From Bacteroidales bacterium (GTDB lineage Bacteria; Bacteroidota; Bacteroidia; Bacteroidales; UBA932): 64,000 nt of DNA. This document shows positions 7,679-17,229 of this stretch, piece by piece (within the stretch, counting starts at the first letter, position 1; the number at the start of each line of letters is the position of its first letter). Made by a program: the position numbers and the translations under genes. The stretch is from contig JAGAKR010000014.1 of NCBI GenBank assembly GCA_017625535.1, forward strand, positions 1 through 64,000, written 5' to 3'. Under the pieces are notes generated by a model. That model was given only the letters and a program-made list of their open reading frames with translations. It made no database searches and was not told the DNA's origin.

Positions 7679-9103
7679 TCATTTCCACCTCTCCATATCC
7701 AGTTTTATGAATATGAACAGGAGTATTGTGAAACTCCACAATGAGGAGCCTCCGTAACTGAGCAGGGGCAGCGGGATGCCTATTACCGGCACAAGCCCCA
7801 TTGTCATTCCAATGTTTATGAATACGTGCATAAAGAAGCAGCAGGCCACGCAATAGCCATAGATGCGGGTAAAGGTGTCTTTCTGCCTTTCACTTAGAAT
7901 AATGAGCCTTATTATAAGTATAAGGTATACGGCAATTATGGCAACCGAGCCAATGAACCCCCACTCTTCACCCACTGTGCAGAAAATGAAGTCGGTGCTT
8001 TGTTCCGGTACAAAATCAAACTTTGTCTGGGTGCCGGCAAGGAACCCTTTCCCCGTAAGGCCGCCCGAGCCTATTGCAATCTTGGACTGGTGCACATTGT
8101 AGCCCGCTCCCATAAGGTCTTCTGTAATTCCCAGCAGGTTCTCAATCCTTGCTCTCTGGTGCGGCTGCAGAATCTCCTGAAAAATGAATTCCACAGAGAA
8201 AACCAGTGCGCAGGAGCACAGGAAACTCAAAAAGAGAGGTTTTATATGCCTTGCCTTCTTCCCGATAAATTTCACCAGGGCCCATACTGCAGGAACCATT
8301 GCAATCCCCAATGCCAGATACTCCATATCCACACTCTGCAGGAAGCCCATCCATTCAACCTCATAGATGCGGGGGAGGAACCCCAGCAGCACTGCCAGGG
8401 GCACAATGATGAGCAGATGCCTGGCAAGGGAGCCTGTAAAGAGCCCGTTTGCAACCCCGTGGAGCACCATGAGTATAATGATTGCGGCAAGGGGGGAAAC
8501 GGCAAGTGTAACCACAAACAGCAGTATTGCAAGGAGTCCGAAGAGCAGGAACCAGCCGCTGAGCCCCTCTCTGTAGAGGAGGAATACAAAGCCGCAGTAT
8601 ACCAGTGCAGAACCGGTCTCTTTCTCCATTACTATGAGTGCCATAGGGATGAGTATTACAAGTGCCACCGAGATGGCATCCCTCAGGCGACCCAGCCTGA
8701 ACCCGTATTTGCTCATTATATAGGCCAGGAAGAGCGACGTGCTTATCTTGGATATTTCCGCAGGCTGGAACTTGACCTTTCCGAACTCAAACCAGGAGTG
8801 GGAGCCGTTAACCTCCTTTCCCAGAAAGATTACGGCAAACAGGAGTACACACACAAACAGATATATTGGTGGTGAGAGTACACTGTACACCTTTGGATTT
8901 ATTACAAAAATTACCCCGGCAGCCAGTATGAAAGCAGTTACAATCCAGATGAACTGCATTCCGTACCTCTGGCTGAGATCAAATATGGAACTGTGTTCTT
9001 CTGAGTATACAGAAGCGAATATGTTCACCCATCCTGCAAAAACCAGGAACAGGTAGCACAGCACCAGCGGAATGTCTATTTTTCCCAATCTGTAATTTCC
9101 CAT
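7679..9103 (-). CDS. rodA: Rod shape-determining SEDS glycosyltransferase RodA
   Basis: A 474-residue polytopic membrane protein of the SEDS family, the peptidoglycan glycosyltransferase of the elongasome. The signature LPLLSYGGSSLW lies near the C terminus. EKETGSALVY in the middle is the conserved region before the catalytic loop. It is longer than the roughly 370-residue Proteobacterial form because of extra hydrophobic segments in the centre, as is usual in Bacteroidota. It is the last gene of the purH-mreBCD-mrdA-rodA run, 4 bp after mrdA, its partner transpeptidase. Confidence 0.95.
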   Translation of the reverse strand: MGNYRLGKIDIPLVLCYLFLVFAGWVNIFASVYSEEHSSIFDLSQRYGMQFIWIVTAFILAAGVIFVINPKVYSVLSPPIYLFVCVLLFAVIFLGKEVNGSHSWFEFGKVKFQPAEISKISTSLFLAYIMSKYGFRLGRLRDAISVALVILIPMALIVMEKETGSALVYCGFVFLLYREGLSGWFLLFGLLAILLFVVTLAVSPLAAIIILMVLHGVANGLFTGSLARHLLIIVPLAVLLGFLPRIYEVEWMGFLQSVDMEYLALGIAMVPAVWALVKFIGKKARHIKPLFLSFLCSCALVFSVEFIFQEILQPHQRARIENLLGITEDLMGAGYNVHQSKIAIGSGGLTGKGFLAGTQTKFDFVPEQSTDFIFCTVGEEWGFIGSVAIIAVYLILIIRLIILSERQKDTFTRIYGYCVACCFFMHVFINIGMTMGLVPVIGIPLPLLSYGGSSLWSFTILLFIFIKLDMERWK

Positions 9104-9107
9104 ATCA

Positions 9108-10940
9108 TTATCTCCTCCTTACCGGTACATACTGCATAAGGTTTGCCTCAACCATCCTCTGTTCCAGGTCTTTTCTGGAAATCTCCCCGTTGAGGTATTT
9201 CTCTATCATAAGAGAGGCTATAGGGGCGGCCCAGGTGCCTCCGAAACCTGCGTTCTCTATATATGCGGCAATGGCAATCTTGGGGTTTTCCCTTGGGGCA
9301 AAGCAGATGAATACCGCATTGTCCTTGCCGTGCGGGTTCTGTGCTGTACCGGTCTTGCCGCAGATGTCAAGCCCCTCCACGTGTGCCAGACGCGCTGTAC
9401 CTCCTGCTCCGGGTTCGGAGTTTACAGCCTGCCACATTCCCTGTATCACCTTGTGGAAGTGGGAGGTGTCCACCATTGTGTAGTTCCTCTCCTTGAACCT
9501 TGGGTGTATTGTGGTGTCTGGGGAATCCTTTACCAGATGCGGTATATAGTAATACCCCCTGTTTGCTATTGTGGCGGCAAGATTGGCCAGGTGCAGAGGG
9601 GTTGCACCTATCTCACCCTGCCCGATTGAGAGGGATATTATGGAGTGTGCCCTCCACCTGTTCTTGCCGTATATTTTGTCATAGGTTTTGGAGGTAGGGA
9701 GGGTTCCTCCAAGTTCCGCAGGGAAATCGCTTCCCAGTTTGCGCCCGAATCCGAAACTCATAACCATCTCCCTCCAGTTGTCAAAAGCCTCGGAAACCGA
9801 TCCATATTTCCTGTTCTCAATGATTGCCCTGAACACATAACAGTAATATGCATTGCACGACATCATTATTGATTGGGTGAAATCCAGTGGGGAAGGGTGG
9901 GCGTGGCATCCCAGTTTGCGGTCTCCATAATAATAGCCAAGGTTGCAGTTGTATTTGGTCTGTGGGGTTATAACCCCTTCCTGCAGCCCTATGAGGCCGT
10001 TCACCAGTTTGAACACAGACCCCGGAGGGTATGCCGACATCACAGCCCTGTTGAACATTGGCTTGTAGGGGTCGTTCACTATCTCCTTGTAGTGCTTGCT
10101 TATGGATGCCAACTGGTCTATATCTATTCCCGGACTTGAAATGAGAGCCAGTATCTCACCTGTAGAGGGCTCAATTGCCACAACACTGCCAACCTTGTTC
10201 TGCATAAGGTGTTCGCCGTATTGCTGCAGGTGCCCGTCTATGGTAGAAATTATATCCTTGCCCGGAACGGCATTCTTGTCGTGGGCACCGTCCTCAAAAC
10301 TGGACTGTATCCTGTTGTGTACGTCGCGCAGCAATATATTGTATCCCTTTTCCCCTTTAAGCACCCCTTCGTAGGATTTTTCAAGTCCTGATGCCCCTAC
10401 ATAATCTCCGCTGCGGTATCCGGGATTCTTTTTTATGAAATCTGCATCAACCTCTGTAACATATCCGAACAGGTTGGCACCGGCTGCAAAAGGGTAGTTG
10501 CGGGAGGTTCTGGAAATGGCGCTGAACCCCGGGAACTTGTAGGCCTTCTCCATAAAAATGCTGTACTGCACACTTGACACCTGTTTGAGGAATGTAAGTG
10601 CCTGATAACCTATCCTCCTGCGGTATTTGCGGTACTCCTTGAACTTCTGTCTCACCTCAAGGGTGTCCAGATTGAAGATTGAGCAGAAATCCAGGGTATC
10701 AAACTCCTTCACCTCTATGGGGGTTACCATAATGTCGTAGGTGTTCTTGTTACCCACAAGAATGTTCCCGTTGCGGTCCATAATCAGGCCTCGCACCGGG
10801 TAGCGTGTAACATACTTGTATGCGTTGTTTTCCGCTGTAATCTTGTATTGGTCGTTTAGGATCTGCAGGTTGAACAGCTGGAGCACAAGTATGAGGCCAA
10901 CTGCAAGCACACCAATTATGAGTACATTCTTCTTTTCCAT
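9108..10940 (-). CDS. mrdA: Penicillin-binding protein 2 (elongasome transpeptidase)
   Basis: A 610-residue class B PBP that cross-links peptidoglycan during lateral growth. It has an N-terminal membrane anchor (about residues 5-25), then a dimerisation domain beginning with YPVRGLIMDRNG. The transpeptidase motifs are PPGSVFKL (about 304-311), SCN (about 358) and GKTGTAQ (about 524-530). It lies between mreD and rodA, matching its complex with RodA and MreCD. Periplasmic with one anchor. Confidence 0.96.
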   Translation of the reverse strand: MEKKNVLIIGVLAVGLILVLQLFNLQILNDQYKITAENNAYKYVTRYPVRGLIMDRNGNILVGNKNTYDIMVTPIEVKEFDTLDFCSIFNLDTLEVRQKFKEYRKYRRRIGYQALTFLKQVSSVQYSIFMEKAYKFPGFSAISRTSRNYPFAAGANLFGYVTEVDADFIKKNPGYRSGDYVGASGLEKSYEGVLKGEKGYNILLRDVHNRIQSSFEDGAHDKNAVPGKDIISTIDGHLQQYGEHLMQNKVGSVVAIEPSTGEILALISSPGIDIDQLASISKHYKEIVNDPYKPMFNRAVMSAYPPGSVFKLVNGLIGLQEGVITPQTKYNCNLGYYYGDRKLGCHAHPSPLDFTQSIMMSCNAYYCYVFRAIIENRKYGSVSEAFDNWREMVMSFGFGRKLGSDFPAELGGTLPTSKTYDKIYGKNRWRAHSIISLSIGQGEIGATPLHLANLAATIANRGYYYIPHLVKDSPDTTIHPRFKERNYTMVDTSHFHKVIQGMWQAVNSEPGAGGTARLAHVEGLDICGKTGTAQNPHGKDNAVFICFAPRENPKIAIAAYIENAGFGGTWAAPIASLMIEKYLNGEISRKDLEQRMVEANLMQYVPVRRR

Positions 10941-10955
10941 CCGGCTATGCTCCTC

Positions 10956-11480
10956 CTACCTTAAGTATTTCTCAAACAACGCACTGCTGCAGATGAGGGA
11001 TATTACTGTGTTTACAACTATGCATACGGCAATTTTAAGCAGTGTATACCAGAATGTGAATGAAGCGGCGGAATCGAGCAGCACATATACTGTAAAGAAT
11101 ATGGTAAGCATAAGGGCATTGAGTGCCGCAAGTTTCTGGGGCTCCACACTCCTTGGCAGCAGCGGGAGATTGTCGGAACTCTCAATCACTCCTCTGGAGA
11201 GTACAAGTTTCAGTATGAACGGGCGGCAATATGCCATTGCAACCAGTGCTGCGGCATTCAGTCCCGGAACGCCATCGGCAAAGATGTCAACCATCATACC
11301 CAGTGCAAAGGCAATGAGCATATGGAGGCTCCTGTTCAGAAGCGGTGGAAGAAGTATAATGAACTGCGGGAAAATGGCAATATACAGCACCGGCCAGATA
11401 TTCACATACTCGCTGAGCAATATCTGGCAGATGATGAGCAATACCCCAAGGGTTGCATATTTAAGAGGGACATTCTTCAT
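10956..11480 (-). CDS. mreD: Rod shape-determining protein MreD
   Basis: A 174-residue hydrophobic protein with about five membrane helices. Sequence conservation in MreD is low, so the call rests on size, hydropathy and position: one base after mreC and 15 bp before mrdA. Segments such as FALGMMVDIFADGVPGLNAAALV match the charged, Gly/Pro-bearing loop typical of the family. It bridges MreC to the elongasome in the inner membrane. Confidence 0.88.
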   Translation of the reverse strand: MKNVPLKYATLGVLLIICQILLSEYVNIWPVLYIAIFPQFIILLPPLLNRSLHMLIAFALGMMVDIFADGVPGLNAAALVAMAYCRPFILKLVLSRGVIESSDNLPLLPRSVEPQKLAALNALMLTIFFTVYVLLDSAASFTFWYTLLKIAVCIVVNTVISLICSSALFEKYLR

Positions 11481-11481
11481 A

Positions 11482-12291
11482 TCATTGCACTTCCCTTACC
11501 AATTTTTCAATTTCTTCACGTCCGTTGTTCTTTACCACCATAACGTGTCCAAGGCTCCTGAAATCCTGCAGCAGCCTTACATCAACACTCAGGTGCACTC
11601 CGTTAACCACTCTGGAGCCGGTTACAACGCCAAGAGGGATATCGGGAGGATAAAAAGATGAATAGCCGCTGGTATATACTGTATCCTGCTGCTTTACATC
11701 AAGATGCTGGGGAATCTCATTCAGAACAGCCATATTCTCCCTTTCGCCATCCCAACTCAATGGCCCGAATGTGTTGCTGCTCCCAATCTTTGCGCTCACC
11801 TGTTGTGATGTGTTCAGGAAAGAGAGCACATAAGAGTAGTTTTCACTAACCCCTCTGGTTATCCCTACAACTCCCGAGGGGGTGACTACACCCATATCCT
11901 CTTCCACTCCGTGGTTGCTCCCCTTGTCTATTATAAGATAGTTGTGGGTGGTACCCAATGTGTTCCGCACCACTTTGGCCTTTATGAACCGGAACGGATG
12001 CTGCACAGTATCTGCAAAGGGTGAATCCCCTCTCTCCCTCTCCAGATAAAGTTGCTCCATAAGGGCAGTGTTCTCCAGGGCAATCCTTTCATTGGCGGCC
12101 CCAAGGGAGGAGTACTCCTTTATTGATGTGTGCTTTTCCCAGAAGAATCCCTGAACTTCGCGCAGTTTCCCCATAAGCCTGTACCGCTGTACAATCCCTC
12201 TGTTGCACACCATATATATGCACGCAGATTCCAACAGTACAAAAAGGAGAAACCTCCCCATTGAAAGAAGTAATGAAGGAGGTATTCTCAT
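11482..12291 (-). CDS. mreC: Rod shape-determining protein MreC
   Basis: A 269-residue bitopic protein with an N-terminal membrane helix (about residues 8-28), a coiled-coil region rich in E/L (about 40-90) and a periplasmic beta-domain. VVRNTLGTTHNYLIIDKG and GVVGITRGVSENYSYV match the MreC core. It links MreB inside to PBP2 outside. It is 3 bp downstream of mreB in the same operon. Confidence 0.94.
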   Translation of the reverse strand: MRIPPSLLLSMGRFLLFVLLESACIYMVCNRGIVQRYRLMGKLREVQGFFWEKHTSIKEYSSLGAANERIALENTALMEQLYLERERGDSPFADTVQHPFRFIKAKVVRNTLGTTHNYLIIDKGSNHGVEEDMGVVTPSGVVGITRGVSENYSYVLSFLNTSQQVSAKIGSSNTFGPLSWDGERENMAVLNEIPQHLDVKQQDTVYTSGYSSFYPPDIPLGVVTGSRVVNGVHLSVDVRLLQDFRSLGHVMVVKNNGREEIEKLVREVQ

Positions 12292-12294
12292 ATT

Positions 12295-13314
12295 TTATCT
12301 CATTAGGAATGTAAGTTTGTCCGCTTTCTTGAGGGCTATGCTTGTGCCCCTGGCAACTGCCCTCAGAGGATCTTCTGCAATGTGGAAAGGAATGTTTATC
12401 TTCTCCTGCAGCCTCTGGTCCAGTCCCCTTATGAGTGCTCCTCCTCCCGACAGGAATATACCTCTGTCCACAATGTCGGAGTAGAGTTCAGGAGGGGTCT
12501 GCTCAAGTACGGCAAGCACGGCAGCCTCTATCTTGGCAAGAGACTTGTCAAGACAGTGGGCAATCTCCTGAGGGGTTACTGAAACCTCAACAGGATGCGC
12601 TGTCATAAGGTTCGGGCCCTTTACAAGGTATGGCTCCGGACCATCCTCTATATCTGTAAGGGCGCAGCCGGCATTAATCTTGATGAGTTCCGCTGTAATC
12701 TCACCAATCTTTATATTGTGCTGCTGGCGCATATACTGCTGTATCTCTGCAGTAAACACATCACCCGCAACCCTTATGCTCTCCTTGCATACAATGCCTC
12801 CAAGTGAAATTACCGCAATCTCTGTGGTACCGCCTCCAATGTCCACAACCATATGGCCGGTAGGGGCCTCCACGTCAAGGCCTATACCAAGTGCGGCAGC
12901 CATAGGCTCGTAGATGATATACACATCCCTGCCACCGGCGTGCTCCGATGAGTCGCGTACCGCCCTTATCTCCACCTCTGTACTTCCCGATGGAATGCAT
13001 ACCACCATCTTAAGGCTTGGGGTGAAGAGCGAGCGCTTGTTGTTTATCATCTTCACAAATCCCCTTATCATCTGCTCTGCAGCGTTGAAGTCTGCAATCA
13101 CACCGTCTTTAAGCGGCCTGATGGTCTTGATGTTGGGATGGGTACGCTCGTGCATCAGCCTGGCTTTATGGCCAAATGCAATAGGTTTGCCTGTATGCTG
13201 GTCTATTGCCACAATGGAAGGCTCGTCAAGCACAATGTTGTCATTCATAAAGATGACTGTGTTTGCCGTACCAAGGTCAATAGCCAGTTCCTGTGTCAAA
13301 AAAGAAAATGCCAT
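12295..13314 (-). CDS. mreB: Actin-like rod shape-determining protein MreB
   Basis: A 339-residue bacterial actin. Phosphate and adenosine loops are visible: DLGTANT near residue 13, VVDIGGGTTEIAV near 157-169, and LSGGGALIRGLDQ near 288-300. A membrane-facing N terminus (MAFSFLTQEL) precedes the core. It organises the elongation machinery encoded downstream and is separated from purH by only 2 bp. Confidence 0.97.
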   Translation of the reverse strand: MAFSFLTQELAIDLGTANTVIFMNDNIVLDEPSIVAIDQHTGKPIAFGHKARLMHERTHPNIKTIRPLKDGVIADFNAAEQMIRGFVKMINNKRSLFTPSLKMVVCIPSGSTEVEIRAVRDSSEHAGGRDVYIIYEPMAAALGIGLDVEAPTGHMVVDIGGGTTEIAVISLGGIVCKESIRVAGDVFTAEIQQYMRQQHNIKIGEITAELIKINAGCALTDIEDGPEPYLVKGPNLMTAHPVEVSVTPQEIAHCLDKSLAKIEAAVLAVLEQTPPELYSDIVDRGIFLSGGGALIRGLDQRLQEKINIPFHIAEDPLRAVARGTSIALKKADKLTFLMR

Positions 13315-13316
13315 AT

Positions 13317-14834
13317 TTAGTGTTTGAAGTGTCTGATACCTGTAATTACCATTGCAATGCCGTTCTTGTTGCAGAACTCAATGCTTTCGTTGTCCCTTAT
13401 TGAACCTCCCGGCTGGATAACGGTCTTTATACCCTCGTTTGCTGCAATCTCCACGCAGTCTGGGAATGGGAAGAATGCATCAGAAGACATTACTGCACCC
13501 TCAAGCTGGAATCCGAACGATTTTGCCTTCTGGATAGCCTGTCTGAGGGCGTCAACCCTTGATGTCTGGCCTGTACCGCTTGCAAGCAGCTGTTTTCCTT
13601 TGGCAAGTACAATGGCATTTGATTTTGTATGTTTTACAAGTTTGTTTGCAAAGATGAGGTCTTCAATCTCCTCTGCACGAGGCTGTTTCTCTGTAACAGG
13701 CTTAAGTTCCTCAGGGGTCTCAACGTGTGCATCCCTGTCCTGTACAAGCACGCCGCCAAGTAGTGAGCGGAATTTCACTGGGGTAGGGGTTACATTGTTG
13801 CTCTCCAGGATAATCCTGTTCTTCTTTGATTTAAGTATCTCAAGTGCCTCTGCATTGTATGAAGGAGCAATCACAACCTCAAAGAAAATCTTGTTCATCT
13901 CCTCTGCTGTAGACTTGTCCACCTCTCTGTTGGTAACAATGATACCGCCGAATGCAGAAACAGGGTCTCCGGCCAAAGCCTTCTCCCAAGCCTCAAGGGT
14001 AGTTGCCGCACTTGCGCACCCGCAGGCATTGTTGTGTTTTATTATGGCAACTGTGGTGTCTGTGAAGTCTGAAATGAGTTCAACGGCAGCCTCAATGTCA
14101 AGCAGGTTGTTGTGTGAAATCTCCTTGCCGTGGAGCTGTTTTGGAAGTGTACCCTCGGCACCGTAGTATGTGCCTTTCTGGTGAGGGTTCTCTCCATATC
14201 TCAAAGTCTGTGCCTTCTGCTGGCTCTGCTTGAATGCAGGGATCTCAAATTTTCTGTTGAAGTAGTTGAATATTGCTGTATCGTAATGTGAACTTACATT
14301 GAATGCCTGTGCAGCAAAATACTCCCTCTCCTCAAGAGTGGTTTTGCAGCCCCTCTCTTTAAGGATAGACAGCAATGTGCCGTATGAATCCTTTGAAGGG
14401 ATAATCACAACATCGTTATAGTTCTTTGCGGCGCCCCTTATAAGTGAGATGCCTCCAATGTCTATCTTCTCAATGATATCCTCGTGCGATGCGTTTGCAG
14501 CAACATACTCCTCAAAAGGATAAAGGTCTACAATCACAAGGTCAATAGACGGAATTTCATACTGCTGTATCTCCTGTGCATCCTGTGCGTGCTCCCTTCT
14601 GTTAAGGATTCCTCCGAACACTTTAGGGTGCAGTGTCTTTACCCTGCCGCCCAGGATTGAAGGGTATCCTGTAACTGATTCTACACTTTTTACAGGGATG
14701 CCCATATTCTCCAAAAATGAGTATGTGCCTCCTGTAGAGAGGATTTCAACGTTATTCTCTGCCAAGATTTTTACAATCTCTTCCAATCCGTCCTTATAGT
14801 AAACGGAAATTAGTGCCCTTTTGATCTCTTTCAC
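13317..14834 (-). CDS. purH: Bifunctional AICAR formyltransferase / IMP cyclohydrolase
   Basis: A 505-residue enzyme catalysing the last two steps of IMP synthesis. The N-terminal MGS-like cyclohydrolase domain (about 1-190) holds STGGTYSFLENMGIPV. The transformylase domain includes KHNNACGCA, the catalytic Lys-His region, and the C-terminal DAFFPFPDCVE and IQPGGSIRD. The start at 14834 is GTG; no better ATG lies nearby in frame. It heads the mreB-to-rodA run, coupling a purine gene to cell-shape genes in one transcript, an arrangement familiar from Bacteroidota. Confidence 0.95.
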   Translation of the reverse strand: MKEIKRALISVYYKDGLEEIVKILAENNVEILSTGGTYSFLENMGIPVKSVESVTGYPSILGGRVKTLHPKVFGGILNRREHAQDAQEIQQYEIPSIDLVIVDLYPFEEYVAANASHEDIIEKIDIGGISLIRGAAKNYNDVVIIPSKDSYGTLLSILKERGCKTTLEEREYFAAQAFNVSSHYDTAIFNYFNRKFEIPAFKQSQQKAQTLRYGENPHQKGTYYGAEGTLPKQLHGKEISHNNLLDIEAAVELISDFTDTTVAIIKHNNACGCASAATTLEAWEKALAGDPVSAFGGIIVTNREVDKSTAEEMNKIFFEVVIAPSYNAEALEILKSKKNRIILESNNVTPTPVKFRSLLGGVLVQDRDAHVETPEELKPVTEKQPRAEEIEDLIFANKLVKHTKSNAIVLAKGKQLLASGTGQTSRVDALRQAIQKAKSFGFQLEGAVMSSDAFFPFPDCVEIAANEGIKTVIQPGGSIRDNESIEFCNKNGIAMVITGIRHFKH

Positions 14835-14911
14835 GGGATTATATGTTTAAACGGTTAAAAATTCAAATTAATACAGGTGGCTAAATTACAAAAAATTGCC
14901 CTATAAATTGG

Positions 14912-14919
14912 TATATTTG
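14912..14919 (+). promoter_or_regulatory. Promoter -7 element of ispD
   Basis: TATATTTG matches TAnnTTTG, 30 bp before the ispD start codon. Confidence 0.6.
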
Positions 14920-14949
14920 CGTGTATTTTATCTGTAAAAATTTCTGGCA

Positions 14950-15669
14950 ATGGCATCATTGGACCTTTCAAAAACATATGTGATTATAACAGCCGGCGGA
15001 GTGGGCAAGAGGATGGGGGGGAAGACAGCAAAGCAATTCATTGAACTTGAGGGGAAACCAGTACTCCTCAGAACCATAGAGATGTTCAGGGGGCTTTCTC
15101 CCGATATAAACATAATCCTTACCCTTCCCCAGGAGTACAAGGAGTATTGGAGGAACTATTGCTTTGAGAATGGGCTCTGGTTCAGACACACCATTGTTTC
15201 CGGAGGAATAACCCGTTTCCATTCTGTAAAGAATGCGCTTGAACACGTGCCGGAGGGTGCTGTTGTTGCTGTGCACGACGGGGTGAGGCCTTTTGTGCCG
15301 CACGAAATGCTGGTTTCACTTCTGGGATACAATTTTGCAAAAGAGGGTGTGGCCGGGGTGATACCCGTTATGCCTTCAATTGAATCAATGAGGATACGCA
15401 CATATGGTGAAGACGGTATGCCAAACGGCTCCAGGACTGTGAACAGGGATGAGTATATGTTTGTGCAGACACCCCAGGTATTTGATTCCACAATTCTTAA
15501 GGATTGCTATAAAAAACCGTACTCTCCAACATTTACAGATGATGCATCTGTTGTGGAGAGTAACGGGTATAAGGTTGCCACAAGTCCCGGGAGCAGGTTC
15601 AATATAAAACTTACAACCCCGGAGGATCTTGTAATGGCCAGGATTTTCCTTTCGCTTATGGAGGAATAG
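14950..15669 (+). CDS. ispD: 2-C-methyl-D-erythritol 4-phosphate cytidylyltransferase
   Basis: A 239-residue MEP-pathway enzyme forming CDP-methylerythritol. The nucleotide-binding N terminus ITAGGVGKRMGGKTAKQF (residues 13-30), the VHDGVRPFV motif (about 115) and the C-terminal GSRFNIKLTTPEDL are diagnostic. A GT-A-like fold acts as a homodimer in the cytosol. The gene has its own promoter and ends head to tail against the Lrp-type gene, with stop codons one base apart. Confidence 0.95.
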   Translation: MASLDLSKTYVIITAGGVGKRMGGKTAKQFIELEGKPVLLRTIEMFRGLSPDINIILTLPQEYKEYWRNYCFENGLWFRHTIVSGGITRFHSVKNALEHVPEGAVVAVHDGVRPFVPHEMLVSLLGYNFAKEGVAGVIPVMPSIESMRIRTYGEDGMPNGSRTVNRDEYMFVQTPQVFDSTILKDCYKKPYSPTFTDDASVVESNGYKVATSPGSRFNIKLTTPEDLVMARIFLSLMEE

Positions 15670-15670
15670 G

Positions 15671-16168
15671 CTATTTTTTCTTCAATGAATTTTTCTTGTT
15701 GGGAAAACTCTTCACCCAAACCTGTCTCTCTATGGCCTGGTCCAGGGAGATCATTGTCTCTGTCTTGTGTACTCCGTGGATGTTCTGGATGGTGTTTATG
15801 AGGATTTCCATCAGATGGTCGTGGTTTGTACAGTAGATCTTGAGCAGCAGTGAGTGGTTTCCTGTAACAAAGTGGCACTCCACAACCTCCGGAATCTGTT
15901 TGAGACTTTCAATAACTTGTGGGTATTTGTTTGCCTCGGAAAGGTTTACCGCTACAAATGCACAGACATTGAGTCCAAGGGTCTGAGGTTTTACCAACAG
16001 TCTGGAGCCTGTGATTATTCCCATAGTCTCCATCTTCTTTACCCTCTGGTGGATTGCCGCACCGGAAACACCGCACTCCCTGGCTATCTCCAGAAAAGGC
16101 ATACGGGCATTCTTTACCAGGAATGAGAGAATCTTCTGGTCAATTTCGTCTATCTGATACTTTTGCAT
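15671..16168 (-). CDS. Lrp/AsnC-family transcriptional regulator
   Basis: A 165-residue regulator. The N-terminal winged helix-turn-helix (residues about 5-60) includes IDEIDQKILSFLVKNARMPF and the recognition helix CGVSGAAIHQRVKKME. The C-terminal RAM ligand-binding domain (about 75-150) includes VVECHFVTGNHSLLLKI. Such proteins respond to amino acids and bind as octamers or hexadecamers. The target is unknown and the gene is not in an operon with an obvious metabolic partner. The tail (KKNSLKKK) is strongly basic. Confidence 0.92.
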   Translation of the reverse strand: MQKYQIDEIDQKILSFLVKNARMPFLEIARECGVSGAAIHQRVKKMETMGIITGSRLLVKPQTLGLNVCAFVAVNLSEANKYPQVIESLKQIPEVVECHFVTGNHSLLLKIYCTNHDHLMEILINTIQNIHGVHKTETMISLDQAIERQVWVKSFPNKKNSLKKK

Positions 16169-16196
16169 TATCCTAATGATTTGTTAGTGAATAACG

Positions 16197-16204
16197 CAAA
16201 TTTA
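16197..16204 (-). promoter_or_regulatory. Promoter -7 element of the Lrp-type gene
   Basis: Minus-strand TAAATTTG matches TAnnTTTG, 28 bp before the start codon at 16168. Confidence 0.6.
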
Positions 16205-16214
16205 TAAAAATTTT

Positions 16215-17225
16215 TTACAAGATTGTAAGTTTCTGATAGAAAAAAAGCCATCTCAATGGAACCTCACCGCAACAGGCTGCTTTGTAATCATTCATTGAGC
16301 AAGGGACATAAATTGGGGTTTTATGTTCAGGTGATAAAATTTCCATCCACCATCTGTCTGTGGTTGAACTGTTTATGAAAACAATCTCCTCTCCGTTCTC
16401 TCCAAGGCTTATGATTTTCCTTATAAAGCATTCATTGTCGGGATTAAGGGCTGGATATTCTGCAATGTTGGAAGAAATTGCCTCGCACAGGTGCCAGATG
16501 AATTCTGACACAAGTCTGTTGCATAATGATGCCCCATCCTCACCCTGTTGGGGAAATCCGTGGATGAAGACCCCTTTGAGTCCCAGCCCGAACCCTATAT
16601 AGCGGGCCATCTGGCATATCTCCTCTGCATACAGCCCGTTGGGGTATGGATTGGAGGTGCAGGGGTAATCGGAGTGCCTTACGGCATTTAAGTCTATGAA
16701 TGTGTATGCGGTATCCCTCAGGAGCGGCTCCACAAGGGTGATGTCTTCCCTCAAGGCCCCCAGCCTCATCTGCTCAAAATATCTTGAGCGGAGCAGGGAG
16801 GTTTTGCAGGGTGAGAAATAATACCCCTGGAATCCTATGCACGATGCATTTGTGGCGCAAGGATCGTTGAGTATATATGAAATGATGTCTTTTCCCTCTT
16901 TTGAGTGCTCTCCGTAACTTCCGGGAGAAACCACTGCTGCTGAATAGGGTTCCCCTTTGGGGAAAATTGAATCAAATTGCGGGAGCCCTGCAGTGCAGTT
17001 CACAATGGCAGGAACCCCAATTTCGCGGCACCTTTCCAGCACCTGGGGAAGTTTTGCGGCAGATGTCTCTGCAACATATACGGTATAGTTGCGCTGGGAA
17101 TATGTCTGTTTCAGCAGCGGTGTAACATTGCAATCTCCCACATTCACCACAATGGCAATGCAGTGGGGCATGGAACCCGAAATGGCACCCGCAGAGATCT
17201 CCTGAAAACAACTTTCCCCTTTCAT
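16215..17225 (-). CDS. Degenerate ureohydrolase (formimidoylglutamase/arginase-like) protein
   Basis: A 336-residue protein resembling, from memory, the Bacteroidota ureohydrolase-like proteins. Recognisable blocks are IGFQGYYFSP, DLNAVRHSDYP with PNGLYAEEICQMARYIG, and the C-terminal TDRWWME and VPCSMNDYKAACCGEVPLRW. The Mn-binding GGxH and DAHxD motifs of active ureohydrolases are not visible; the corresponding part reads SPGSYGEHSKEGKD. Catalysis is therefore doubtful. Only 4 bp separate it from topA downstream on the same strand. Nine or more cysteines are unusual for this length. Confidence 0.65.
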   Translation of the reverse strand: MKGESCFQEISAGAISGSMPHCIAIVVNVGDCNVTPLLKQTYSQRNYTVYVAETSAAKLPQVLERCREIGVPAIVNCTAGLPQFDSIFPKGEPYSAAVVSPGSYGEHSKEGKDIISYILNDPCATNASCIGFQGYYFSPCKTSLLRSRYFEQMRLGALREDITLVEPLLRDTAYTFIDLNAVRHSDYPCTSNPYPNGLYAEEICQMARYIGFGLGLKGVFIHGFPQQGEDGASLCNRLVSEFIWHLCEAISSNIAEYPALNPDNECFIRKIISLGENGEEIVFINSSTTDRWWMEILSPEHKTPIYVPCSMNDYKAACCGEVPLRWLFFYQKLTIL

Positions 17226-17229
17226 TGCA

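Noticed and set aside
8000..8875. Open frame of 291 codons on the plus strand inside rodA
   Set aside because: His/Cys/Gln-rich low-complexity translation antisense to a clear RodA; no start signal or family.
10816..11661. Open frame of 281 codons on the plus strand across mrdA-mreD-mreC
   Set aside because: Antisense shadow of three adjacent conserved genes with tight spacing.
13324..14166. Open frame of 280 codons on the plus strand inside purH
   Set aside because: Antisense shadow of a clear PurH; Ser-rich translation without domains.
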